Below the pieces are notes generated by a model. That model made no database searches and was not told the DNA's origin. It saw only the letters and a list, made by a program, of their open reading frames with translations. A stretch of 64,000 bases of DNA from Pseudoalteromonas luteoviolacea. GTDB taxonomy: Bacteria; Pseudomonadota; Gammaproteobacteria; Enterobacterales; Alteromonadaceae. Where the stretch lies: assembly GCF_021654285.1 (NCBI RefSeq), contig NZ_JAKFZS010000023.1:1-64000 (forward strand), read 5' to 3'. Positions 25,332 through 33,537 of the stretch are shown in pieces (the stretch's first letter is position 1; every line of letters starts with the position of its first letter). The translations under genes and the position numbers were made by a program.

Positions 25332-25428
25332 AGAGTATAAAGCGTGAGCGCGTGAATGTCGTAAATATCCAATTTTACTGTGTTCAATAGGCGTAAGCTC
25401 CTACATATCAAATAAACAGGAGCAATTT

Positions 25429-25848
25429 ATGATATCTCAAAGCGAACTTTTTACTCATTACTCATTTATACCATCTGCACTGGCGACATTGGGCGAGTCT
25501 GGGGAGCAAATGCTCCCGGATACCACAGTTCATTTGCTGCGCCTATATGTCTCGCAAATAAATGGCTGTCAATATTGCCAAATAATGCATACAGATGCCT
25601 TGCAAAATAGCGTACCTGCTGAGCAATTCGACCTATTGTTGTCGGCACTCTCTTCTTCTGATTTGTCATTACTGAGCGCATTTGATCAAGCTGTTTTGCA
25701 GCTGGCAAACGCGGTGACAAAATCTTTGCCGTGTGATTTAGCTGCTAAATCACAGCAGCCATTAACACAGGCGCAGCAATTGGCCGTTGTCGGCTTAGCG
25801 CTTCAGATAAATAGTTGGAATCGTGTAGCGATTGGCTTTAACTTTTAA
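25429..25848 (+). CDS. AhpD-like (carboxymuconolactone decarboxylase family) protein
   Basis: 139 aa. The helical AhpD fold is suggested by CQYCQIMHTDAL, in which the CxxC plus downstream histidine is the redox motif of the peroxidase-associated members. Such proteins reduce peroxides or act as alkylhydroperoxidase partners. It starts with ATG behind CAGGAGC. The last 11 bp overlap the convergent unknown gene. Confidence 0.82.
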   Translation: MISQSELFTHYSFIPSALATLGESGEQMLPDTTVHLLRLYVSQINGCQYCQIMHTDALQNSVPAEQFDLLLSALSSSDLSLLSAFDQAVLQLANAVTKSLPCDLAAKSQQPLTQAQQLAVVGLALQINSWNRVAIGFNF

Positions 25849-26293
25849 CTTGTAGGGCAAGTTGAGCGAGGTCTGAAATGTTGTTATTGTGAGTCTGGTG
25901 AATACTCAATTGCGGCTGATGTTGCCAAGTATCGGCTCTGAGATCGCGGTAACACAACTCTACTTGACCAGAGCGCCAGTGCTCGTTTAACAATATATTC
26001 AGTTTTATATAGTGGTAAGGGCTGGTTTGTTGATGCGGGCAGGGCTGTGCTTGCTGACCTAATAAATTAATCGCAATGGGGTGTGGATCTGAGGTATCGC
26101 GATAGTGAAACTCCCCGGTGAGGTGAAACATCAGCGCGTCCTTGCGAGGTGATGACGAGCATAACTTTGCGCGCCCAGACAATGTTTTATCTGGTGTATA
26201 GACTAGCAATGACATCTGGCATAGTGGTGATTGGTTTTGTTGGCCCATTAAGTAGTTGATCAGAAATAGGCCATTGATACCACATTGTGTCAT
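25838..26293 (-). CDS. hypothetical protein, possibly DUF1842-like
   Basis: About 151 aa. GINGLFLINYLMG, then MSLLVYTPDKTLSGRAKL and LTGEFHYRD, and a W-rich end (DTWQHQPQ) recall the small DUF1842 family from memory only; I am not sure. No signal peptide or helix. The start is uncertain: ATG 26293 has AGG ten bases before it; ATGs at 26299 and 26311 are alternatives. Further extension would run through a 10-bp hairpin at 26324-26352. Convergent with the AhpD-like gene. Confidence 0.55.
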   Translation of the reverse strand: MTQCGINGLFLINYLMGQQNQSPLCQMSLLVYTPDKTLSGRAKLCSSSPRKDALMFHLTGEFHYRDTSDPHPIAINLLGQQAQPCPHQQTSPYHYIKLNILLNEHWRSGQVELCYRDLRADTWQHQPQLSIHQTHNNNISDLAQLALQVKS

Positions 26294-26322
26294 TTGCATA
26301 CCTGCGTCCATCCAATTGAAGA

Positions 26323-26352
26323 GAGTCACACTGCTGATAATTTTGCAGCAGT
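26323..26352. other. 10-bp hairpin upstream of the unknown gene
   Basis: CACACTGCTG and CAGCAGTGTG pair perfectly around a 9-base loop. Read on the minus strand it lies between the PepSY-like operon and the unknown gene. It lacks a T-run, so it is either a weak terminator or an operator. Confidence 0.4.
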
Positions 26353-26432
26353 GTGTTCTCAATCTAGTGTGCTAAAGGGGGTTATGCCATTACAGCGCAT
26401 TACAGTTGATATATTTATGTGTAAGCACTTAC

Positions 26433-26990
26433 TTACGATGAGTAAATAAAGATAAAAATAGCCGGTGCGGCAAAGCCAGCTAACACCAAAAAGCCCCGAG
26501 GCCCAAAAACACCACGCTTTCCTTTCACCATAAACAGGGCAGAGACGGCCAAATAAATGAGTAAAACTGCATAGAAATCAGAAAACCACATCCATGCAGC
26601 TCGGGCTTCATTGAGGTGTAAAAAGTTAAGTTGTCGTAGTAAAAAACGTGGTTTCACTTGTTCAACTAACACTTCATTTTTTTGGGGATATAGGTAGAGC
26701 GTTGTATCTTTCTCTAAAAATAGCTTGTAAGTTGCTTGATCCTGCCAGAAGCGCGCTTTTATTTTGTCACTTACCTGTAGTGTGGTTAACAGTGTTGTCT
26801 CAAAGTCGTCGGTTTCTATGTCTACCCCAGAGAGCGGTATGACATGGCTGGTACGGGTGACCTGATAGTTAGAGTTAAACTGATGAATATGATTCAGCGC
26901 GATCCCTGAAATAGCAAACACCAAAGTCATACCAATACAAAAATAGCCGATGTCTCGATGCAGGCTGCGATTGAGTTTAAACCATGACAT
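26433..26990 (-). CDS. PepSY-associated membrane protein
   Basis: 185 aa. Two to three membrane helices are visible: IGYFCIGMTLVFAISGIALNH near the N-terminus, and WFSDFYAVLLIYLAVSALFM plus FLVLAGFAAPAIFIFIY at the C-terminus, with a ~80-residue periplasmic part between. This is the shape of the PepSY-associated TM (PiuB-like) proteins found beside iron-uptake genes, where some reduce or handle iron-siderophore complexes. It lies 8 bp after the DUF4920 gene, back to back with a Fur-box TonB receptor. Confidence 0.78.
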   Translation of the reverse strand: MSWFKLNRSLHRDIGYFCIGMTLVFAISGIALNHIHQFNSNYQVTRTSHVIPLSGVDIETDDFETTLLTTLQVSDKIKARFWQDQATYKLFLEKDTTLYLYPQKNEVLVEQVKPRFLLRQLNFLHLNEARAAWMWFSDFYAVLLIYLAVSALFMVKGKRGVFGPRGFLVLAGFAAPAIFIFIYSS

Positions 26991-26998
26991 GGCGTGAT

Positions 26999-27439
26999 TT
27001 AATCTTCAATGGTGACAGCAACGGGTGTAAAGAGGTGCAGCACTTGGGGTGTATCAACGGGATCAAGGTTTTGTGCTTTGCGCCTTTGGTTAGTTTGCTC
27101 TAGAGTGAGGGGATGTACTTTTAAAGTACCCGTGGCAAACGCTGTCTTCCCTTGTGCTGTCATGGGAAAAACCATATCGCCATCACGTACTTTAACGCGC
27201 AAAGTTTGAAACTTTTTGTCACTGGCCAATTGCATCCAACAACCACGTTTTTGGCATACACGTGTCACGGTCCCTTTGATCGTTGCGGACTCTGTTGTGT
27301 ATCTTTGTGCGTTGCTTAACAGTGTGGAAATGGGAGTTATCTTGCTCATATCCGCGCCGCCATTATACGTTTTAGCAAGCGCCGCTTGGCTAAACACCAG
27401 TGTACCGATCATCATTATTGGGGTCAGAACCGCTTTCAT
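26999..27439 (-). CDS. DUF4920 periplasmic protein
   Basis: 146 aa with a signal peptide (MKAVLTPIMMIGTLVFSQAALA). The motif VCQKRGCWMQL, followed by a small OB-like beta domain, is the DUF4920 hallmark. Function unknown; the family is often found near metal or haem genes and the two cysteines could bind metal. ATG follows AAGGAAAAG. It is first in a two-gene unit with the PepSY-like protein and divergent from the TonB receptor at 27656, so both units may answer to the Fur box at 27623. Confidence 0.8.
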   Translation of the reverse strand: MKAVLTPIMMIGTLVFSQAALAKTYNGGADMSKITPISTLLSNAQRYTTESATIKGTVTRVCQKRGCWMQLASDKKFQTLRVKVRDGDMVFPMTAQGKTAFATGTLKVHPLTLEQTNQRRKAQNLDPVDTPQVLHLFTPVAVTIED

Positions 27440-27622
27440 ATCTTTTCCTTAATTTGAATGTATTAGCTAGAACAATACGTTACGACAAAATTGACGGCGT
27501 TGGAATGTTGCTCACGCTATTTTCCTAGGTAAATAGTACCGATTTATTTATAACTTTTAGTTATTTGGTTATTGCTTTAAGCGCTTAGTTTAATTATTCT
27601 AGCGGCGCATTTCAAATGCGAT

Positions 27623-27637
27623 TCATTACTATTATCA
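27623..27637. promoter_or_regulatory. Fur box between DUF4920 operon and TonB receptor
   Basis: TCATTACTATTATCA on the plus strand (complement TGATAATAGTAATGA) matches the 7-1-7 Fur consensus TGATAAT-N-ATTATCA at 12 or 13 of 14 informative positions. It lies 18 bp before the receptor start codon. Confidence 0.7.
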
Positions 27638-27655
27638 TTTAAGGTGTATAAGGAC

Positions 27656-29896
27656 ATGAAATTTACACGCTCGGCGCTTTCTTTGGGTTTATTGTGTGCG
27701 TTAGGTACTGCAAAGGTGTTTGCAAACGCCGCGAAGCCCAGCAATATTGAAGATGTAATAGAAGTCCACGGACATAAATTGTCAGTGATTAACAAAGATG
27801 CAGCAGGATCTGTGACGGTTTTGGACAGCGAAGCTATGGCACGCCGTCAACAAGCGGAGCTGACGCAAATACTGCGTGAGATCCCCGGAGTTGAGTTAAC
27901 GGGTAGCGCTGCGCCTTTGGCGGCTCAGCCCAGTATTCGTGGTCTCTACGGTGAACGGATCCATGTTTCTGTGGACAATGTTAAGCGAAAAATGGAATCA
28001 GATGGTGGCAGTAATCTCACCTCAATCAATAGTCTAGGTGTTGACCCAAGTCAGTTAAAGCAAGTGCAAGTGCTGCGTGGGGCTGACTCGCTAACGGTTG
28101 GTTCGGGTGCCATTGGTGGAAGCATTCGTTTAACGACCAAAGATGCCAGTGATTACTTAAATGGCGCTTATGGTTTCGGTTCCCATGTCACCGCGACGCA
28201 CCAAAGTAATGGAGATAGCACGCAACTAACGGGCTCCTTATTTACGCTGTCAGAAGACATGGATACGGTGTTACACCTCAGCACAGTTCGTTTTTCTGAC
28301 ATTGACGTTGTAGGAAGTACAGGACTGGGCAGTGAAGAGCAGCCAATCGCGGATGCTGCAAAGTTAGATAAAATAAAAAATGATTCAGAGCGACAAAATA
28401 TCGCGTTAAAAAATACCTGGTTCATTGATAAAGCGCATAGTGTGCAGAGTAAGATTGACTGGTCAAAAACCCGGTCTGATGATCAGCCATATAACTTAAG
28501 TACACGTTTAGGCTTGATGTATCCGACCTTATCAAAAAACTTCAGCAATGATTATTTAGAAATCGCCTCGACTTATGTCTATCAGCCTGACAATCCGTAT
28601 ATCGATTTTGATGCGCAACTGGTGTATTCCGATAAGTCGTATGATGACTATACCCTAGGCTATATTGTGCGCCGAGGGCAGCAGATAGACTACTCAGGTA
28701 GTAAGTTTGGTAATACCAAACGCTATGGCGCCCGCTTGGCTAACCTTTTTGATTTAAGTACATCATTTGACCACCAGGTTGCCGTTGAATTTAACTATGA
28801 CGTTGAGCAGTTTGATCAGTCTGAGTTCGATGAAAATCAGATAAGAACCTCTGAATATGGTGAAAGTGATGCGCACAATATCTCGTTATCGGTCATCGAC
28901 CAAGTGTCGCTTGTAGACGATGATATCTTGATCACAGCGGGTCTTCGCTATGATGGTTACAAGCGCAGTAGCGACGTGTATACCCAATATGATGATCACG
29001 ATGATGACGCACTATCAAGTGAGCTGGGTGTGACGTTAAAAGTCACCGACTACTTTAATTTTTATCTTAAATACGCTGAAGCATTTCGTGCTCCCAGTGT
29101 TCAAGAGCTTTATAAAAAGCGTGAATGGCGCTGTCATATTGGTGGCAAATTCTGCTACAACGAGCCTCAACCAGATTTAAAGCCAGAGGAGTCTGAAAAC
29201 CTAGAAGGCGGATTTGGTATCTTTTTAGACACGCTCAGCTGGGGCGGTAAATTTGAACTAAAGGCCCTTTATTTTGATAACAATATCAAAAACTTTATCG
29301 ATAATGTGCCGTTTATGTATTATCTGGATGCTCAAGGAGTAAAGCAACCTGGTGCACCAGGACCTAAGCCTGCCAATGGCGTGCCTGTCGCAACCCATAG
29401 GGATTATAGCGCTAAAAATATCGGTAAATTGGTGAGTCGCGGCTGGGAAGTTGAGATGCATTATGAATTGGGTAAATTCAGCGGTTATCTTGGATACTCT
29501 GCCATTGATATGAATGCCTATGGTGTACCTAACTTCTTTTTAGGGACCATTGAAACCGATAAGCAACCCTACTCTGAAGCCCCTGCTGATAAGCTCAATT
29601 TGAATCTACAATATACAGTGTTGGAGAATGTGGATGTTGGCGCACAGATGCTGGCATATCGTGCTCAAACTCGCTTAACAGAAGACTATCTTGAGCGAGG
29701 CTACGGTACAGGGTCATATCAAGTTTACAATTTGACGGCTAAATATCAGGGCCGCGGCAGTTTATCTGATTTGGTTGTTCGTGCGGGCATTGATAATGTA
29801 ACGGATGAGCGTTATGTGAGGGCACCTGCTGGAGAAGCGAATGACCCTAGTGAGCTTGGTAGGAATTATAAATTAACGCTCAGTTATACTTTTTAG
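27656..29896 (+). CDS. TonB-dependent receptor, haem/haemoglobin type
   Basis: About 746 aa. Signal peptide to ~FANA (residue 24), plug domain with a short helper region (DVIEVHGHK; PGVELTGSAAPLAAQPSIRG), then the barrel ending in LTLSYTF. The barrel carries a FRAP box (YAEAFRAPSVQELY) and, about 30 residues on, QPDLKPEES in place of the NPNL box, with one histidine and two cysteines between them. The FRAP/NPNL pair is the mark of haem and haemoglobin receptors. ATG 27656 follows AAGGAC. Neighbouring PepSY-like, DUF4920 and YbaN genes and the Fur box support an iron or haem uptake role. Confidence 0.88.
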   Translation: MKFTRSALSLGLLCALGTAKVFANAAKPSNIEDVIEVHGHKLSVINKDAAGSVTVLDSEAMARRQQAELTQILREIPGVELTGSAAPLAAQPSIRGLYGERIHVSVDNVKRKMESDGGSNLTSINSLGVDPSQLKQVQVLRGADSLTVGSGAIGGSIRLTTKDASDYLNGAYGFGSHVTATHQSNGDSTQLTGSLFTLSEDMDTVLHLSTVRFSDIDVVGSTGLGSEEQPIADAAKLDKIKNDSERQNIALKNTWFIDKAHSVQSKIDWSKTRSDDQPYNLSTRLGLMYPTLSKNFSNDYLEIASTYVYQPDNPYIDFDAQLVYSDKSYDDYTLGYIVRRGQQIDYSGSKFGNTKRYGARLANLFDLSTSFDHQVAVEFNYDVEQFDQSEFDENQIRTSEYGESDAHNISLSVIDQVSLVDDDILITAGLRYDGYKRSSDVYTQYDDHDDDALSSELGVTLKVTDYFNFYLKYAEAFRAPSVQELYKKREWRCHIGGKFCYNEPQPDLKPEESENLEGGFGIFLDTLSWGGKFELKALYFDNNIKNFIDNVPFMYYLDAQGVKQPGAPGPKPANGVPVATHRDYSAKNIGKLVSRGWEVEMHYELGKFSGYLGYSAIDMNAYGVPNFFLGTIETDKQPYSEAPADKLNLNLQYTVLENVDVGAQMLAYRAQTRLTEDYLERGYGTGSYQVYNLTAKYQGRGSLSDLVVRAGIDNVTDERYVRAPAGEANDPSELGRNYKLTLSYTF

Positions 29897-29903
29897 ATGA
29901 ATA

Positions 29904-29928
29904 CCGGGCTTACTTTAGGTAAGCCTGG
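29904..29928 (+). terminator. hairpin after TonB receptor gene
   Basis: CCGGGCTTAC (29904-29913) pairs with GTAAGCCTGG (29919-29928) with one G-U wobble and a 5-nt loop. It lies between convergent genes. The T-run is poor. Confidence 0.55.
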
Positions 29929-29938
29929 TCTGACTGTG

Positions 29939-30328
29939 TTAGTTTGCGCTCGCAGGAGGGTGAGAAGGGCGAGTGAGTACATAAGCCAGTACCGCAATTT
30001 CAATCACCGCGACTAACACCAGCACATACCAAGGGGCGGTACTAAAACACAAAATAATGTATCCAATTAACATGCCTATCCCCGCGCCCCATTTCCCTTT
30101 TGGGGGAACCACTTGATACTCTCGCCAAGCAACTAGCGACGGGCCAAATTTAGGGTGGGTAAGCAGCCAGTGTTCGAATTTGGGTGAAGAGCGAGAGAAG
30201 CACGCCAGTGCCAGAATAAAAAAAATGGTGGTGGGCATCACGGGTAGTGCCATACCAATAAAACCAAGGCCGACAAAAATGATTCCAGCAGCATGAAGCC
30301 AGAAACAGCGATTAAAAAGCTTTTTCAT
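29939..30328 (-). CDS. DUF454 (YbaN family) inner membrane protein
   Basis: About 129 aa. DUF454 signatures are clear: GFIGMALPVMPTTIFFILALACFSRSS, then HPKFG, with three membrane helices in total. Function unknown; YbaN-like genes recur beside haem uptake genes, and here the gene is convergent with a haem-type receptor. I start at ATG 30328 (MKKLFNRCFW) with AAGGAG about 12 bases upstream. Confidence 0.85.
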   Translation of the reverse strand: MKKLFNRCFWLHAAGIIFVGLGFIGMALPVMPTTIFFILALACFSRSSPKFEHWLLTHPKFGPSLVAWREYQVVPPKGKWGAGIGMLIGYIILCFSTAPWYVLVLVAVIEIAVLAYVLTRPSHPPASAN

Positions 30329-30495
30329 AATGAGCTGTTTCTCCTTTTTGCCAGTGTCGCTTAATTCGCTACTACGCAAGTTTGATTGGTAATTACATGT
30401 CAGTGCACAGGCGGTATTTTAACAGCAGATGCTTTTCCATTATAGACGAAAAATGCAGTAAATTATGCAAAAGAAGGGGAGAATTTATATGGAGA

Positions 30496-30526
30496 GACCA
30501 TGAAAATAGTGTGTATTTTCATGGTC
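30496..30526 (-). terminator. 12-bp hairpin after the first porin gene
   Basis: GACCATGAAAAT and ATTTTCATGGTC form a perfect 12-bp stem with a 7-nt loop, starting 12 bp after the porin stop codon. The T-run is short on the minus strand, so termination strength is uncertain. Confidence 0.5.
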
Positions 30527-30538
30527 TTTGGAGCAAAA

Positions 30539-31780
30539 TTAGAAGTAGTAACCGATGTTAATATTAAAGCGTCGCTCTACGTCATCACTTTGTCCTGATA
30601 GCGTGCCACCAACAAAAGGTTGGTTCTTTGCGTGCACTAAATCAATGTATGAAAAGATAGGGCCTGCTGTGACGGCCACGCCCGTGACGTTCATCCACGA
30701 ATTAGCAGAATCATCCGATTTGTTATAAATGGTGCCAAAATCATTGTACAGTTGCAGGTGCGTGATAGGGCCGTAGTTTACTGACAAATTATAGGCAATG
30801 TTTGCGCTTGTTGAGGTCGCTTCTGTTGGCATAGTGTCATAAGTCGCATTGGCTGCGATAGCAATGCGTTGACTTGCGTCGATTTGATAGTCGTATTGAC
30901 TGTGTTGGAATTGCAGGTTCCAGTTGCCAATATGACTGTTAATATGGAACGCCCAAGCATGGTAATCACCGGCACTGTATTGACCATCATGAAGGCCACC
31001 TGATAGCGCTGATACACCAATCGCAGTTGACCCTGCAGCATGATCTACATGATATGCGTAACGTGCAACAAAGGTGTTGTGCTCGCCAAGCTTAGCGGCT
31101 GGTTCATCATAAATACCTTCGTCATTGGCGCGAACACCTACGATGTCGATGGAATATCTATCTTTACGGTCTTCTACATAACCGTCGATGCCACCGAGCT
31201 CATCATTTTTGAAAAAGCCCAGATCTAGCTGCCAGTTATCTGCAACTTGTCTGCGCATCACCAAACCCATGTCGTAGTCGTCTTCCAGACCAAGATAATA
31301 ATTTGGACTCATGAAAAAGCTGTGTGAGTTATATGGGTCGTTGCCAAAAGGCACTTGCGTTAAACCTAACTGCGCTTGCCATTGTGATGTGATGTCATAA
31401 TCTAGGTAAGCGTATTTAACCGCAGTCATGTAGTCGAAAAAGCGGATTTCCGCATTTAAGCCAATGTCAGCCACTTCACCTGAAAAGTTAAAGCGAAATA
31501 CGTCAAAATCTAAGTCACCACCTCGGTTTTTAGTATCTTCATCGTATGAATTAGTCGAGTAGTTTACGCGTATCGCACCACCCACTTTTATGCCTGATTC
31601 TGCATCCGCTTCAACCGTGTTTTCAGCAGTTTGATTCGCTTCTAATTGTTGAATTTTTTGCTCTAATTGTTCGAGCTGTTGTTTCAATTCACTAAGCTCA
31701 TTATCGGCTGAAAATGCATGTGGTGCAGCGGCTAAAAGCGCGCCACTTAAGGCCAAAGCCTGTCCGGTACTTCTTGACAT
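30539..31780 (-). CDS. outer membrane porin with N-terminal coiled coil (copy A)
   Basis: 413 aa. Signal peptide to HAFSA, then a periplasmic coiled coil (ELSELKQQLEQLEQKIQQLE), then a beta-barrel beginning GIKVGGAIRVNYS and ending FNINIGYYF, with the terminal phenylalanine recognised by the Bam complex. This is the layout of Alteromonadales general or phosphate-selective-like porins. Its paralogue lies just upstream in the same direction with matching landmarks throughout (RGGDLDFDVFRFNFSG, YDYMTAVKYAYL-like, KNDELGG). The 357-bp gap between the copies suggests a promoter for each. The substrate cannot be deduced. Confidence 0.85.
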   Translation of the reverse strand: MSRSTGQALALSGALLAAAPHAFSADNELSELKQQLEQLEQKIQQLEANQTAENTVEADAESGIKVGGAIRVNYSTNSYDEDTKNRGGDLDFDVFRFNFSGEVADIGLNAEIRFFDYMTAVKYAYLDYDITSQWQAQLGLTQVPFGNDPYNSHSFFMSPNYYLGLEDDYDMGLVMRRQVADNWQLDLGFFKNDELGGIDGYVEDRKDRYSIDIVGVRANDEGIYDEPAAKLGEHNTFVARYAYHVDHAAGSTAIGVSALSGGLHDGQYSAGDYHAWAFHINSHIGNWNLQFQHSQYDYQIDASQRIAIAANATYDTMPTEATSTSANIAYNLSVNYGPITHLQLYNDFGTIYNKSDDSANSWMNVTGVAVTAGPIFSYIDLVHAKNQPFVGGTLSGQSDDVERRFNINIGYYF

Positions 31781-32137
31781 TGATTAGAATATCCAGGGGT
31801 GAAAATTAACAAAGGCGCAAGACTAACGCACAATATTTATGTGTGCAAATTAGGGAAAATTGCAATTTTTTATGGTTTGTAATTGGATTGTATCGCAGCG
31901 GTGAAAAGGATTGGTTTTTGTCAGAGGTTTGCTTAAATTTTGTTATGTAAAAGTCAGCTTAAATAGCTTGCTTTTTTGCGTTATTTACAATTTTGTGCCT
32001 CTTAATCAGTTGCTTATGTTCTTTCCTGTAAATAAATGGTCAACAGTGTTTAAGACATACTTTTTTCTATAAAAAATTCCGCTTTTATTACTTTTTTCGG
32101 CCAAATAGGATTATTTGGCCATCACTAAAGGAGAAGT
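31781..32137. other. intergenic region between tandem porin genes
   Basis: 357 bp, AT-rich, no gene. An 8-bp stem (GGCCAAAT/ATTTGGCC, about 32100-32120) lies just after the stop of the upstream porin but is not followed by T on the minus strand. The long leader before copy A could host its own promoter and a regulatory 5' UTR, as porin mRNAs often do. Confidence 0.4.
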
Positions 32138-33376
32138 CTAAAAGTAATAACCAAAATTCAGGTTAAAGCGTCTTTGTGTATCATCGCTGTCTCCGGCGAT
32201 AGAGCCACCAACGAAGGGCTGGTTTTTGGCATTCACAAAGTCCAAGTAGGAGAAAAACGCGCCTGCGGACATAGAGACCCCAGTAACGTTCATCCAAGTA
32301 TCGTGACTTTGATCTGATTTATCGTAGATGATGCCAAAGTCATTATAGAATTGCAGTGCATTGATGGGCCCCAATTTGACCTTCATGTTATAAGCGACAT
32401 TGAAATTAGACATGGTCGCTTCTGCGGCGATTGAGTCATAGAATGCATAGGCACCCACTGCGATTCTATCTATGCCTGCGATGTCATAGTCATATTCACC
32501 ATGTTGTAGTTGAAGATTCCATTTGCCAATATTGGCATTCAAATGCACTGCCCATGCTTGGTACTCGCCCGCTTTTTCTATGCCGTTATGTAAGTTGCCC
32601 ATTAAACCGGAGACGCCGAGCTCTGTTGTGCCGTCTTTATGCTTAAAATGATAACCATAGCGACCTGCGAAGGTATTGTATTCGCCAAGCGGTTGCGTTG
32701 GGTCATCATAAATCCCTTCTGCTTGAGGGCGCGCGCCGACGATGTCATAGGAGTAGCGGTCGCTGCGTGATTCAACGTAACCGTCAACGCCGCCTAACTC
32801 ATCATTTTTGAAAAAGCCCAAATCGAGCTGCCAATTGTCCGCCAGCTTGCGTTTAAATAGTACACCCATGTCATGGTCGTCTTCTAAGCCCACATAATAA
32901 GTTGTGCCAAAAAACCAGCTATGAGAGTTATATGGCCAATTGCCAAATGGTACCTTGGTCATACCAACTTGCGCTTGCCAGTCTTTGGCAAAATCGTAAT
33001 ATAAATAGGCATACTTCACGGCGGTCATATAATCAAAGTAACGCCACTCTGCGTTTAATCCAAAGCCGCCGATGTTGCCCGAAAAATTGATTCTGAATAC
33101 ATCAAGCTCAAAATCCCCTCCGCGATTTTTATTATCATCATCATAAGATGTGTGGCTGAGTGTGGTTCTGACTGCCCCTCCGACTTTAATACTGGGCGCC
33201 GATTTGCTGACTTTGGGCTTGCGTTTTTGCTCAGCTTCCAGTTTTTCTATTTTTTGCTGCAGTTTTTGCAGTTGCTGTTTTAACTCTGCAAGCTCAGAGG
33301 CATTAGCAACAGTGGGTGACGACAAGGTTAACAACAGCAGGGTGGCGCCAAGGTATTTACATTCTGTGAGTGGCAT
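32138..33376 (-). CDS. outer membrane porin with N-terminal coiled coil (copy B)
   Basis: 412 aa, a clear paralogue of the porin downstream, with the same order of landmarks: signal peptide, coiled coil rich in E, L, K and Q (ELAELKQQLQKLQQKIEKLE), IKVGGAVRTTLS, RGGDFELDVFRINFSG, FDYMTAVKYAYLYYD, KNDELGGVDGYVE, and a C-terminal LNFGYYF. The two differ across the likely loop regions. ATG follows AAGGATATGCCACA. Divergent from the dCache chemoreceptor gene. Confidence 0.85.
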   Translation of the reverse strand: MPLTECKYLGATLLLLTLSSPTVANASELAELKQQLQKLQQKIEKLEAEQKRKPKVSKSAPSIKVGGAVRTTLSHTSYDDDNKNRGGDFELDVFRINFSGNIGGFGLNAEWRYFDYMTAVKYAYLYYDFAKDWQAQVGMTKVPFGNWPYNSHSWFFGTTYYVGLEDDHDMGVLFKRKLADNWQLDLGFFKNDELGGVDGYVESRSDRYSYDIVGARPQAEGIYDDPTQPLGEYNTFAGRYGYHFKHKDGTTELGVSGLMGNLHNGIEKAGEYQAWAVHLNANIGKWNLQLQHGEYDYDIAGIDRIAVGAYAFYDSIAAEATMSNFNVAYNMKVKLGPINALQFYNDFGIIYDKSDQSHDTWMNVTGVSMSAGAFFSYLDFVNAKNQPFVGGSIAGDSDDTQRRFNLNFGYYF

Positions 33377-33537
33377 TGTGGCATATCCTTAAAAGCAGGC
33401 GTATCTGTCATAAAGGGTAGCTGAGTATTTCCGACTTGCCATTAACAAGACGCGGTTGTTATCAGAAATTTTTTAATCTTTTTGAATAGTTGAAGATCTA
33501 GAACTATATTTTTTGAATGCCCACAGGAAGTTTCGCT

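Noticed and set aside
32099..32120. Hairpin after the second porin as an intrinsic terminator
   Set aside because: On the coding strand the stem is followed by A rather than T residues.
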